Virus record (IMG/VR): IMGVR_UViG_3300047550_004781
Span: 1 to 57,901 of that record
Reading direction: 5' to 3' (one strand)
Source of the DNA: a virus
DNA: 57,901 nucleotides
Position numbers and translations under genes: made by a program. The notes beneath the pieces were generated by a model. The model searched no databases. It was not told where the DNA came from and was given only the letters and a program-made list of their open reading frames with translations. Each line of letters opens with the position of its first letter. Within the stretch, counting starts at the first letter, position 1. Of the stretch, positions 1-7,024 are shown one piece after another.

Positions 1-2
1 CA

Positions 3-179
3 CATGCGTGGAGAGACAATCAATTTTTAACCTGGGAACAAGTTGCCTACAACAAAAATGCCTTTGTGGAACCTGCACAAGTATTACAAGCTGTGGAACA
101 ACTGCTGCCCGGCAGCACCAAAAAAAAACACTGGATCAATCTAAATAGACAATCATGGCCAGTTACGTTCGTATTATAG
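3..179 (+). CDS. 3' end of an unknown phage protein (N terminus outside window)
   Basis: A reading frame enters from the left edge and stops at TAG 177-179, leaving 58 readable residues. The fragment is rich in Gln, Asn and Trp like the neighbouring genes and ends in RQSWPVTFVL. Its last 25 bases overlap the start of the RyR-domain gene in another frame, the tight packing seen throughout the window. No family is recognised from this fragment. Confidence 0.5.
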   Translation, partial: HAWRDNQFLTWEQVAYNKNAFVEPAQVLQAVEQLLPGSTKKKHWINLNRQSWPVTFVL

Positions 180-724
180 TTACTCAACAACTATCCAAAC
201 AGCAGTTGGTACTTTGGTACCACACTGTTGAAAAATCTTTGCCCAGTGGTTTGATTGGAGAAACTCAGCTGTCTCCGGACACCTATAGTAAATTCTACGC
301 CAAACGGTTGAGCAACAACAAACACACATATGTGGTACCATTGGTGCGTGATCTTGATGCATATGAAGTTCATCAACTGTTGGAACACTGGTGTAGGGCT
401 TACCCCCAAGGTGATTTCATATTTGATTATAGTCAGGCTGTGGAACATAGTGTACCAAAACTGGCTGACCTTTCAGAACAAAAAATTGCGCAAGCCATGG
501 AAGCTTGGAGCAAACAACAGCACCAGAAATGGATGCAAGATCGCATGGAACAAGGTTGGCGATATGGAACAGTGATCAGTGTTAAAGATCGCACCCATCC
601 ATGGCTTCAACCGTGGGAAAGTTTGCCCCTGGGGGCCAAACAACACAATCTGCAAGCATGTAAAGATTTGGTCAAATGTCTGCAGGATTTTGGTTATACC
701 ATAGTGCAAAAGGTTGACGCATAA
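155..724 (+). CDS. RyR-domain protein
   Basis: A 189-residue protein. The first ~110 residues are unrecognised. The last ~65 match the RyR domain pattern seen in ryanodine receptors and many large-phage proteins: KWMQDRMEQGWRYG, then a THPWLQPWESLP stretch, then a closing helix ending GYTI. Phage RyR proteins have no settled function; ligand binding is a guess from the family. No signal peptide or membrane segment is seen. The start at 155 overlaps the upstream gene and no strong ribosome-binding site precedes it, so the exact start is uncertain. Confidence 0.7.
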   Translation: MASYVRIIVTQQLSKQQLVLWYHTVEKSLPSGLIGETQLSPDTYSKFYAKRLSNNKHTYVVPLVRDLDAYEVHQLLEHWCRAYPQGDFIFDYSQAVEHSVPKLADLSEQKIAQAMEAWSKQQHQKWMQDRMEQGWRYGTVISVKDRTHPWLQPWESLPLGAKQHNLQACKDLVKCLQDFGYTIVQKVDA

Positions 725-783
725 TCATTTGACAATCAACGTGTGGTGTGAGCATAGTGTGAACAATTTTCAGGCCTCAGCAG

Positions 784-1032
784 TCAACCCCAGGTCAACA
801 AAAATTGTGTGAGTTGATCTTGTGTTTTGAACCAAAACACAACAGGATCGTCCAAACCCACACAATCACCACCACTGCTCATGAGCCAATCAACCAGTGG
901 CTCGCCCCAGTGCAGTTTGCACCATATACTCATTTGGGGGTTGTAACGGACTATGGGGCTTGGGAAAACAAAGCCCCACTCCTCATACGTGGGTGTGGTG
1001 GGCATATAGAATAATAGACAAAACTTGCTCAC
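784..1032 (-). CDS. small phage protein ending in an FWFK motif
   Basis: Reads leftward from a GTG at 1032 to give 82 residues. The C terminus (VVFWFKTQDQLTQFLLTWG) resembles a short tail common in small phage proteins, where an F-F/W-K/R motif is followed by an amphipathic helix. The opposite strand also holds a 69-residue frame lacking an ATG, so strand choice rests on the more protein-like composition of this frame. No ribosome-binding site is obvious. Function unknown. Confidence 0.45.
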   Translation of the reverse strand: MSKFCLLFYMPTTPTYEEWGFVFPSPIVRYNPQMSIWCKLHWGEPLVDWLMSSGGDCVGLDDPVVFWFKTQDQLTQFLLTWG

Positions 1033-1169
1033 AAATGCAATACCAACACTAACCCGTTAGATGGCAAGGTTGAGGTGCCAATAGTCCGATTGGCCGTCTG
1101 TGGATCAATCCCCAGCAAATTCAAACACTTGCTGCTCATGTATTTTGTGTGGGTGAGGCATAATTTTGG

Positions 1170-1197
1170 TTGACATTCCTGTCAATCATGCTATTAT
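1170..1197 (+). promoter_or_regulatory. early-type promoter
   Basis: TTGACA (1170-1175), 16-nt spacer ending ATGC, TATTAT (1192-1197). Transcription would start near 1204, leaving a leader with a GAGG box before the ATG at 1223. One of many promoters here with this arrangement; it opens the GC-rich gene block. Confidence 0.75.
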
Positions 1198-1222
1198 GCA
1201 CACATAGAGCGAGGATGCAGTG

Positions 1223-1648
1223 ATGTTTGTTCCCGGCACTCGAGTTATTGGTTATACCTACACTGACGACGGCCGTATCAGGATTGAAGGCACGGTGATT
1301 TGCCGCACTGACGATCCCGAAGAGATGTGGCAGGCCTACTATATCACGACCGATGCTGGTGAGACGTATTGCTGCGATGAGCAGGAAGTTTACCTGCTGC
1401 CGCGGCCTGACCCGCGTGACGTGCCCCTGGATCGCAACCTCACCGAGCTGCGGCTGCCCGCCTCGGCCCGCGATGCCAAGACCATCCGCGTGATCATCTG
1501 GGAGACCGATGCCGACACCGGTGCCCGTTCGATCCTAGACATCGTGGAGGGCGGTCGCAGGGAGATCATCCGCTGGTTCAACAGGCATCGCCAGCAGTGG
1601 GCCGAGCAGGGCCGGACCAACACAGCCCGCATCGAGGAGGTACCCTGA
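1223..1648 (+). CDS. unknown protein opening the GC-rich block
   Basis: 141 residues from ATG 1223, preferred to the in-frame GTG at 1220 because a GAGG box sits 8 nt upstream. The N half looks beta-rich (VIGYTYTDDGRIRIEGTVI); the C-terminal third is charged and helical (REIIRWFNRHRQQWAEQG). Codon use is strongly GC-rich with C/G third positions, unlike the ligase or polymerase genes. Its TGA overlaps the next ATG (TGATG), suggesting translational coupling. No family recognised. Confidence 0.65.
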   Translation: MFVPGTRVIGYTYTDDGRIRIEGTVICRTDDPEEMWQAYYITTDAGETYCCDEQEVYLLPRPDPRDVPLDRNLTELRLPASARDAKTIRVIIWETDADTGARSILDIVEGGRREIIRWFNRHRQQWAEQGRTNTARIEEVP

Positions 1649-1821
1649 TGTCCTGGATGGTGACACGCACGGACGACAACGGAGTCGAGCAGGTGATGGC
1701 CCGCAACCTCTCCGAGGACGAGGCCCGCACGCTGGTGGACCGCATGGCCCTCCGCGGCCACAAGCAAAGCTACCAGATGCTGCTGCAGATCCCGGTTGAC
1801 GGCACCCACCAAGAGTGCTAG
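1648..1821 (+). CDS. small unknown protein
   Basis: 57 residues, ATG 1648 overlapping the previous stop as TGATG with a GAGG box 10 nt upstream. Contains the helical stretch LSEDEARTLVDRMALRGH and is otherwise featureless. GC-rich codons match the neighbours. The 3' end carries the promoter for the next gene. Function unknown. Confidence 0.6.
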   Translation: MSWMVTRTDDNGVEQVMARNLSEDEARTLVDRMALRGHKQSYQMLLQIPVDGTHQEC

Positions 1822-1824
1822 AAT
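1796..1824 (+). promoter_or_regulatory. early-type promoter inside the preceding gene
   Basis: TTGACG (1796-1801), 17-nt spacer ending GTGC, TAGAAT (1819-1824), lying over the last codons of the gene ending at 1821. It would drive the gene at 1857. Confidence 0.6.
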
Positions 1825-1856
1825 TGCACCATAATCAGCCAGCAAGGAGCTGTCAC

Positions 1857-2210
1857 ATGCACACGGATCGCATTCTGGAAAACCTCAGGAACCTGATCAC
1901 CGCCCGGGAGAGGTTCCTCGACGAGTTCAAAAACACCGAGACATCCGCCGATCCGGTGTGGACGGCTGTGCGGACCACCGGATCGATCATGCTGGGGCAG
2001 GCATTGGCCGACCTGCGCATGATCGCCCAGCAGCTGGAGGAGTCCGGGACCACATCCAACATGCCAGCCGGGCATGATCGAACCGGGATCGATTTCACGC
2101 TGCCAGAGGTATCCGTCCATGGCAGCAACACCACCAGCGGTGGTTGGGACTGCGATCACCAGAACATGGGCAAGGGTAGTGGTGAAATCGACAGGATGTT
2201 CGGAATTTGA
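1857..2210 (+). CDS. unknown helical protein
   Basis: 117 residues from ATG 1857, fixed by an AAGGAG box 8-9 nt upstream. Residues 1-65 are strongly helical (DRILENLRNLITARERFLDEF and onward); the C-terminal ~50 residues are Gly/Ser/His-rich and probably disordered. No family recognised. A dedicated promoter lies at 1796-1824. Confidence 0.65.
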   Translation: MHTDRILENLRNLITARERFLDEFKNTETSADPVWTAVRTTGSIMLGQALADLRMIAQQLEESGTTSNMPAGHDRTGIDFTLPEVSVHGSNTTSGGWDCDHQNMGKGSGEIDRMFGI

Positions 2211-2211
2211 A

Positions 2212-2325
2212 ATGAAGGGATCATGCATGCCTCGGGTGGAGGGCAGCGTGCCCTGGGAACGGGTTCGGATCAACGGCCAGCCGGTTGCCCAATCAACGGT
2301 TGCGCCGCGGGAAGGATCATGCTAG
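2212..2325 (+). CDS. possible 37-residue protein
   Basis: Starts at ATG 2212 just after the preceding stop, with TTTGAAA rather than a clear ribosome-binding site before it. The product is basic and lacks recognisable motifs. Its only support is position in a tightly packed same-strand array and composition like its neighbours. Confidence 0.3.
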   Translation: MKGSCMPRVEGSVPWERVRINGQPVAQSTVAPREGSC

Positions 2326-2355
2326 CGTTCACGGGACGAAACGGCGAGCAGGTGC

Positions 2356-2544
2356 ATGGACTGGTTTGACATGGAACGTGGGATGTGTGATGCTGTGGCA
2401 TTGGCCTGCGACCAAGCCAGTGCCACGCAGGACCAAGGGCTGGGCACGGTGGCGGTGCTGCTGATCATGGTCATGGCCTTCGTGCTGGGCCTGGTGCTGG
2501 CGTTTTTCTCCAACCCCCGCAAGGATACCCAACATGTGTGTTGA
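2356..2544 (+). CDS. small single-pass membrane protein
   Basis: 62 residues with a short polar N terminus and one strongly hydrophobic segment at about residues 32-50 (GTVAVLLIMVMAFVLGLVLA), followed by a basic tail (NPRKD), which suggests N-out/C-in topology. Its end overlaps the next gene by 11 bases. Phages often encode such small membrane proteins early, but nothing identifies a target. Confidence 0.5.
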   Translation: MDWFDMERGMCDAVALACDQASATQDQGLGTVAVLLIMVMAFVLGLVLAFFSNPRKDTQHVC

Positions 2545-2707
2545 CACCTTTGTCATTGACCAGGTCAGCTGCGATTCGATCACCAAGGTGATCGAGCATG
2601 TGCCTCTCGGGCAGGATATCTCCATGGAAGCGATCTGGGTATTGGCCATCATGGTGGTGCTGGTTTTTGCCTACGCCTTTACCGCCTTTGGCGGTGGCGA
2701 GGCATAG
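2534..2707 (+). CDS. small single-pass membrane protein
   Basis: 57 residues from ATG 2534, overlapping the previous gene. The N half is acidic and soluble; residues ~34-53 (EAIWVLAIMVVLVFAYAFTA) form one membrane segment near the C terminus, like a tail anchor. Composition matches the flanking GC-rich genes. Function unknown. Confidence 0.5.
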   Translation: MCVDTFVIDQVSCDSITKVIEHVPLGQDISMEAIWVLAIMVVLVFAYAFTAFGGGEA

Positions 2708-2721
2708 CAGGGGCCAAACGG

Positions 2722-2750
2722 TTGACCTGCTGCCTAACCCATGCTATGTT
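2722..2750 (+). promoter_or_regulatory. early-type promoter
   Basis: TTGACC (2722-2727), 17-nt spacer ending CATGC, TATGTT (2745-2750). Transcription start near 2757, ahead of the small membrane protein at 2777. Confidence 0.6.
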
Positions 2751-2776
2751 CAAACCAAGGCAATGGAGACCGGAAC

Positions 2777-2926
2777 GTGGACTGGGATTGGTGGGGATTG
2801 GTGTTCGTTTGGATCTGGAAACCGTTGGTCCTGCTGGGTGCAGCGGCGCTGCTGGCCATCGCCGCGGCCTGCGCGTTCCGCATGCTGGAGATATCCATCA
2901 GGATCATCACGGTCCTGCTGTCATGA
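2777..2926 (+). CDS. small membrane protein
   Basis: 49 residues if GTG 2777 is used; a GGAG lies 9 nt upstream and downstream of the promoter start, whereas an in-frame ATG at 2741 lies upstream of the predicted transcript. Aromatic N terminus (VDWDWWGLVFVWIW) followed by an Ala/Leu-rich helix, so nearly the whole protein is membrane-embedded. Its stop overlaps the next ATG (ATGA-type). Confidence 0.45.
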   Translation: MDWDWWGLVFVWIWKPLVLLGAAALLAIAAACAFRMLEISIRIITVLLS

Positions 2927-3177
2927 TGATGAAGACGACCTTTTATGGCACGCTGGTGCCAGAGCGGGACGAGGCGGGCAGGCTGCGCAGGTTGGCCGAG
3001 CACGAGGCTCCCGTCAGCATCGAGGACGGCGGCCAGGCCATGATCGCCGAGCTGGGCACCGGCAGGGAAGAAGGCCTCTTCGTGCGGTTGCAGAGCTGGG
3101 ATCCGGGCCGGATACACGCGGAGATGAGATCGATGATGGGCCGGCGCATCAGCGTCACCATCGAAGTCATGGACTGA
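2923..3177 (+). CDS. unknown 84-residue protein
   Basis: ATG 2923 overlaps the preceding TGA. The product starts MMMKTTFYGTLVPERDE and alternates short strands and helices; it ends RRISVTIEVMD, suggesting a compact alpha/beta fold. GC-rich codons. No family recognised; coupling with the membrane protein upstream suggests they are made together. Confidence 0.55.
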   Translation: MMMKTTFYGTLVPERDEAGRLRRLAEHEAPVSIEDGGQAMIAELGTGREEGLFVRLQSWDPGRIHAEMRSMMGRRISVTIEVMD

Positions 3178-3184
3178 GGTGGCG

Positions 3185-3595
3185 ATGATCATCCCGGAGT
3201 TCGTGGAGATCGACCTGTCGGGCACCACCAAGCACGGCGGCAACGGCATCGAGGTGGGTCCTCTCTACATGGTTCTGCACGGCGGCCAGTTCTACCTGGG
3301 CAGGTTCTCCGATGTGTGGTTCTGGCTCGGACGCGCGCGGCACCTCCACCTGCAATACGATCCTCCCGGCACCAACAAAAGGCTCTGGCAGCGGGCCTGG
3401 AGGCTGGAGGACAATCACATCAACGAGGATGACGATGGCGAAGGATGGGAGGCCTGGGAAGCGGATTGGTGCCTCAGCAAGGTGCTAACCAATTCTGAAA
3501 AAAAATGGTTGACAACGCCTGAGATTGTGCTATCATCAGCTCATGAACAGCAAGGCAAACAACATGAAGATGCCCAAGATTGGCACCGTGGTTGA
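3185..3595 (+). CDS. unknown protein spanning the edge of the GC-rich block
   Basis: ATG 3185 has GAGG 5 nt upstream (an in-frame GTG lies at 3179). The first ~97 residues have GC-rich codons and aromatic-rich sequence (DVWFWLGRARHLHLQYD). From about 3480 composition abruptly becomes AT-rich, and the last ~38 residues run through the promoter and start region of the next gene. That tail is probably not original; the gene looks truncated or fused at the block boundary. Confidence 0.5.
   Translation: MIIPEFVEIDLSGTTKHGGNGIEVGPLYMVLHGGQFYLGRFSDVWFWLGRARHLHLQYDPPGTNKRLWQRAWRLEDNHINEDDDGEGWEAWEADWCLSKVLTNSEKKWLTTPEIVLSSAHEQQGKQHEDAQDWHRG
3509..3536 (+). promoter_or_regulatory. early-type promoter with -10 next to a start codon
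   Basis: TTGACA (3509-3514), 16-nt spacer ending TGTGC, TATCAT (3531-3536). The ATG at 3543 is exactly 7 nt past the -10, at the expected transcription start, so the message may be leaderless. Confidence 0.7.
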
Positions 3596-3968
3596 GATCC
3601 TGGTGGACACCAGCTTTGTTCACAATTATTTGGTGAGCGGGCTCAAGCATATTGTTCCGCCTCAAACGCTCATGCGCGGCACGCTGGTTGAGACTCCTCC
3701 GCACATGGCAGGTTGTGTGACCTTGGCCAACAGTGAAACTGGCCATATGAACTATATCAGCCAGCACACAATCATCAGCATCAACAATCAAAAAATTGTG
3801 CAGCCCCAGCCCACGGAAGATCGCATCATCCTGGTCAAAAGTAGCAAGGGCAATGAAACCTACACTGTCAAACAGAATGGTATCACCAAGAAATGGGGAT
3901 GCACCTGCCCGGGATTTACGTTCAAAAAAACTTGCCGTCACACGCTGGAGGCACAAAAGGTTAAGTGA
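3543..3968 (+). CDS. SWIM-type zinc-binding protein
   Basis: 141 residues from ATG 3543, or 134 from ATG 3564, which has AAGG 8 nt upstream. The C terminus has GCTCPGF, ten residues, then CRH, the CxC...CxH zinc pattern of SWIM domains, which bind DNA or protein partners. The N part looks beta-rich. Its TGA lies inside a 33-bp perfect palindrome (3965-3997). Position of the promoter favours a leaderless start at 3543, the ribosome-binding site favours 3564; both may be used. Confidence 0.6.
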   Translation: MNSKANNMKMPKIGTVVEILVDTSFVHNYLVSGLKHIVPPQTLMRGTLVETPPHMAGCVTLANSETGHMNYISQHTIISINNQKIVQPQPTEDRIILVKSSKGNETYTVKQNGITKKWGCTCPGFTFKKTCRHTLEAQKVK

Positions 3969-3997
3969 ACTGCCACAGCCAGGCTGTGGCAGTTCAC
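3965..3997. repeat. 33-bp perfect palindrome resembling an IS605 right end
   Basis: Sixteen-base arms (GTGAACTGCCACAGCC and its complement) around a single A. Each arm ends in the TTCAC that closes the IS605-type right ends here, and the stem core matches the hairpin at 25042-25074. It overlaps the stop codon of the SWIM gene and may act as terminator, transposase substrate, or both. Confidence 0.7.
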
Positions 3998-4040
3998 TGA
4001 AGGGAAACATTAAATTATGATCATGTGCAAAGTCAGTGAG

Positions 4041-4069
4041 TTGACTTTGGGCCAGAAGGTCATTATATT
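4041..4069 (+). promoter_or_regulatory. early-type promoter
   Basis: TTGACT (4041-4046), 17-nt spacer, TATATT (4064-4069); transcription start near 4076, 60 nt before the ATG at 4136. The rest of 3998-4135 holds nothing else recognisable. Confidence 0.55.
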
Positions 4070-4135
4070 TGCAGGTGCAGAAACGGGCCCTGCACCTGCG
4101 TGTTTGTTTGATTGTGGGAAAGTGACACTTGTGCT

Positions 4136-4597
4136 ATGAAAATTGTTTGTTTGATTGAGCCATCATGTGTGCAGGACAAGCAGTTGGTCAAACTTCTGGA
4201 GGATCAATTGGGCACACAAATTGATTGTGTGCACGTTACTCCTGAGCCAAGATCTGTCAAGCTACAACTGGCACAAATCATAGAAGGGGAGATAATCTGG
4301 CCTTTGATCTTAATAGCCCTGGGCACCAGGTGTGTGGATGCTGTGAGGGCCAGTGAATGGTTGGATTGTCCTGCTGTTTTGATCAATCCACAATTGTCAC
4401 AGTGTGAGCACACACCTGAAGGTGCACTCTTGCATGTGTTTGTGGAAATTGACCGAAAGCAGTCAGTCACACAAAAGCTTCCTTGGACCATGCATTTGGG
4501 CATAGGTGATCATGCGGAACAATGTTTGCATCAAGCTGTAGATTATGTGGCAAGCACTTGGGCCAAACGGGGAATACCATACACAGCTTTGACATGA
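4136..4597 (+). CDS. unknown alpha/beta protein
   Basis: 153 residues from ATG 4136. Alternating strands and helices, with a segment (PLILIALGTRCVDAVRASEW followed by CPAVLINPQL) faintly like the nucleophile-elbow region of small YqiA/RBBP9-type hydrolases. The usual GxSxG is absent, so enzymatic function is not claimed. Its 3' end overlaps the convergent gene by 55 bases. Confidence 0.55.
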   Translation: MKIVCLIEPSCVQDKQLVKLLEDQLGTQIDCVHVTPEPRSVKLQLAQIIEGEIIWPLILIALGTRCVDAVRASEWLDCPAVLINPQLSQCEHTPEGALLHVFVEIDRKQSVTQKLPWTMHLGIGDHAEQCLHQAVDYVASTWAKRGIPYTALT

Positions 4598-5076
4598 GGA
4601 TGTCCAGCAATCAACCTGGTGTAGTGGATTCCATCGCTGTCTAAATCCAGGATTTTTTTGTTCAACAGGGTCCCTGCCAGTTGATTATCCAAAGGCAAAA
4701 ACCCCAATTTTTTGTAGATTGATTCCATTTTGCCACTGACTTCTGCCCAACTTCTACTGAGTTTTTGATCTTCTCTGAGAATCATCAGTAGGTCCTGTTT
4801 GCCCTGAGACGTTTGATCGGTGGCCACAGCAATCAATTTCCTGCCGTGTGATTCTTTGTAAATCAAAATGGCAGTGATAGTGGCTCCTCTTCTCACAAGT
4901 TTCCACAACCCTGGTGTTTGTACAAGTTCTTGCACACTGCTGGCACTTTGGAAGCCTCCGATGTCAGCATAAGCATCAGCCAACATTTGCCACACCATGG
5001 GTGCATATTTCTGTCTTGCTGTTATATCATTATGATCGAAATTGAGAACCTTCTCTTGCAATTGTATGATTCTCAT
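4543..5076 (-). CDS. acetyltransferase-like phage protein
   Basis: 177 residues reading leftward from ATG 5076. Layout resembles GNAT-type proteins of large phages: helical N terminus (MVWQMLADAYADIGG), central beta strands (ATITAILIYKESHGRKLIAV), a late helix and a closing loop HVKAVYGIP. The acetyl-CoA loop is not clear, so activity is uncertain. A minus-strand ATAAATA box at 5115-5121 fits late expression, unlike the divergent ligase gene with its TTGACA promoter. Tail-to-tail overlap with 4136-4597. Confidence 0.55.
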   Translation of the reverse strand: MRIIQLQEKVLNFDHNDITARQKYAPMVWQMLADAYADIGGFQSASSVQELVQTPGLWKLVRRGATITAILIYKESHGRKLIAVATDQTSQGKQDLLMILREDQKLSRSWAEVSGKMESIYKKLGFLPLDNQLAGTLLNKKILDLDSDGIHYTRLIAGHPHVKAVYGIPRLAQVLAT

Positions 5077-5101
5077 CAGTGATAACCTTTCATAGTAGGG
5101 A

Positions 5102-5129
5102 TTGACATTTGTTGTATTTATGCTAGATT
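5102..5129 (+). promoter_or_regulatory. divergent promoter region: early for ligase, late-like on the other strand
   Basis: Plus strand: TTGACA (5102-5107), 16-nt spacer ending TATGC, TAGATT (5124-5129), 24 nt before the ligase ATG. Minus strand: ATAAATA (5115-5121) about 40 nt before the start of the gene at 5076. The two promoters overlap, so use of one may exclude the other. Confidence 0.65.
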
Positions 5130-5152
5130 AAGCATAGTTAGTGAGGTCGAAA

Positions 5153-6490
5153 ATGCTTACACCTGCTCATGTGATTGAGGCACTGCAAAACACCAGCAGC
5201 CGCTTGGACAAGGAAAAGATCATCCAGCAAGCATTTGATGCTGGCATCACAGAGTTTTTCCTGGGTGCAAAAATGGCCCTGGATGTGATGGTCACATATG
5301 GTGTCAAGAGTGTGCCTTTGATTGAAGAGGATGATGGCACAGCTGATTTTACCTGGCAGGAGTTTTGTGATCTATCCAATCAACTACAAACTCGCAAGCT
5401 GTCTGGCAATGCTGCTCGCGACGCGCTGAGGCAGGCTGCAATGCGCGCTAATGCACATGAGTGGAATTTCTGGTATCGTCGTATCCTGCTCAAGGATCTC
5501 AAGTGCGGTACCAGTGAGAAGACCATCAACAGTGTGCTGGACAAGAATGGAAAGCAGGGCAAGGCCTTGCAAGTTCCTGTGTTTAGTTGCCAGCTTGCCA
5601 AGCCTGCAGATGATCATCCCAAGAAGATGTCAGGTGCCAAGCTGTTGGACCGCAAATTTGATGGTGTGCGCCTGCTGACGGTTGTGCAGAAGACTGGCGA
5701 AGTAACCCAGTTTACTCGCAACGGTTTGCAGAACACCAACTTTGGCCACATTTGCCAAATGCTCAAGGGCCTGGCTCCCTACCTCACGGAGAGTGTGGTG
5801 CTGGATGGCGAAATCATCAGTGCCAGCTTCCAGAGTCTCATGAAGCAGGTCAATCGCAAGGAACATGTCAACACACAGGACAGCCGGTTGGTGTTGTTTG
5901 ATATTATTCCGCTCAAGGATTTCCAGGCTGGCGAGTACAAGGTAGGGCAGGCTGATCGCCATGCTGCCTTGTGTGAACTGATTCCTGTGCTGGATGAGAT
6001 TACAGATGGTGTGGTGGTTGTTGAGCCCAAGCTGAGCGTGAACCTGGACACCCCAGAAGGCAAGAACAAGCTGGCGGAATTCAACCGCCAAGTGCTGGAT
6101 GCCAACCTAGAAGGCATCATGATCAAGGATCCAAAGGCCGCTTACAAGACCAAGCGTAGTGATGCATGGTTGAAACTCAAGCCTTGGTTGACAGTTGACC
6201 TGGAAATTGTGGATGTGGAACAGGGAACTCCCGACAGCAAGTTTGCCCACACCATGGGTGCGTTGGTTTGTGAAGGTGAGGATCAGGGGCGCCACATCCG
6301 TGTGAATGTGGGCAGTGGATTCAGCGAAGAACTGCGTGACGAAATTTGGCAAAATCGTGCTAACATGCTGGGAAGAATTGTGGAGATCAAGGGTGATGCT
6401 CTCACACAAGATCAAAATCAGCACGAATGGAGCCTAAGGTTTCCAGTGTTCATACAATTCCGTGGTTTTGCAGTCCATGAGAAGATCTAA
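5153..6490 (+). CDS. lig: ATP-dependent DNA ligase
   Basis: 445 residues from ATG 5153, chosen over GTG 5141 because GAGG lies 8 nt upstream. Seals nicks by enzyme-AMP chemistry. The nucleotidyltransferase motif I is K168-F-D-G-V-R in KLLDRKFDGVRLL; later motifs include VVLDGEI (motif III-like), EGIMIKDP (IV) and WLKLKPW (V). An OB-fold region follows (DLEIVDVEQGT onward). Length is close to T4 gp30 (487). The N-terminal ~165 residues form the helical DNA-binding part. Own early promoter at 5102-5129, consistent with replication and repair. Confidence 0.92.
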   Translation: MLTPAHVIEALQNTSSRLDKEKIIQQAFDAGITEFFLGAKMALDVMVTYGVKSVPLIEEDDGTADFTWQEFCDLSNQLQTRKLSGNAARDALRQAAMRANAHEWNFWYRRILLKDLKCGTSEKTINSVLDKNGKQGKALQVPVFSCQLAKPADDHPKKMSGAKLLDRKFDGVRLLTVVQKTGEVTQFTRNGLQNTNFGHICQMLKGLAPYLTESVVLDGEIISASFQSLMKQVNRKEHVNTQDSRLVLFDIIPLKDFQAGEYKVGQADRHAALCELIPVLDEITDGVVVVEPKLSVNLDTPEGKNKLAEFNRQVLDANLEGIMIKDPKAAYKTKRSDAWLKLKPWLTVDLEIVDVEQGTPDSKFAHTMGALVCEGEDQGRHIRVNVGSGFSEELRDEIWQNRANMLGRIVEIKGDALTQDQNQHEWSLRFPVFIQFRGFAVHEKI

Positions 6491-6667
6491 ACATGGATGA
6501 ACTTTTTGAACAAGCCAGCAGGGCCAGCCTTGGATTGCATGACGCCTGACCGTTCACAGAACCCATTCAGTTGGTTAGTGCATGGTGATTGGGGTTTCAC
6601 ACATGCAAAATTAACCTTGCAGCCAGACTCCCTTAGACAACATTGTGGATGATAAGGGTACAAAAGG

Positions 6668-6913
6668 ATGCATGTGCATTGCACATCCACAATGTGGATT
6701 TTTGTGCCTATGGATAAGCATGAGCATGGCGAATTGGTGAGTTTTTGCAAATCAGCAGTAGGCAAGAGTCATGGTGTGGTCAGCGTGTGGTATACACAAC
6801 GTGTGCCTCTCAAGCTAGAGGATGGAACTTCTATCAAGCCAGGAATTGTGGTCAAAAACAAGGATTTGGCCCTACAAATCATTCTGGTGTTTGGTGCCAC
6901 CTACATAGTGTGA
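6668..6913 (+). CDS. small unknown protein
   Basis: 81 residues from ATG 6668; AAAAGG abuts that ATG, so starts at 6692 or 6710 are possible. The body reads as a small beta-rich protein (VVSVWYTQRVPLKLEDG, then ALQIILVFGATYIV). No family recognised. The 177-base gap before it (6491-6667) holds only a 16-codon frame at 6493-6543 and nothing else recognisable. An IS607 element begins about 100 bp downstream. Confidence 0.5.
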   Translation: MHVHCTSTMWIFVPMDKHEHGELVSFCKSAVGKSHGVVSVWYTQRVPLKLEDGTSIKPGIVVKNKDLALQIILVFGATYIV

Positions 6914-7024
6914 GGTTGGCAACTCATGAGAATGGTTATTCATTGTGCCTCCCGGAAAGTCAAAATTGGACTGACGGATAGAGAATGTCATAGTTATTGA
7001 GATCATATATTTCCATAACTGATC

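Noticed and set aside
805-1014. 69-residue frame on the plus strand
   Set aside because: No ATG or GTG start and less protein-like than the overlapping minus-strand frame 784-1032; both cannot be equally likely.
1040-1140. tRNA-like stretch (GTGGATCAATCCCC resembles a T arm)
   Set aside because: No acceptor stem, D arm or anticodon arm could be folded around it.
1390-2273. Two 151-residue minus-strand frames in the GC-rich block (1390-1845, 1818-2273)
   Set aside because: Shadows created by high GC content opposite genes with ribosome-binding sites and overlapping starts.
2329-2652. 107-residue minus-strand frame
   Set aside because: Antisense to two overlapping plus-strand membrane proteins; composition is that of a mirror frame.
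6487-6765. 92-residue minus-strand frame after the ligase gene
   Set aside because: Cys-rich shadow without a ribosome-binding site, crossing the plus-strand gene at 6668.
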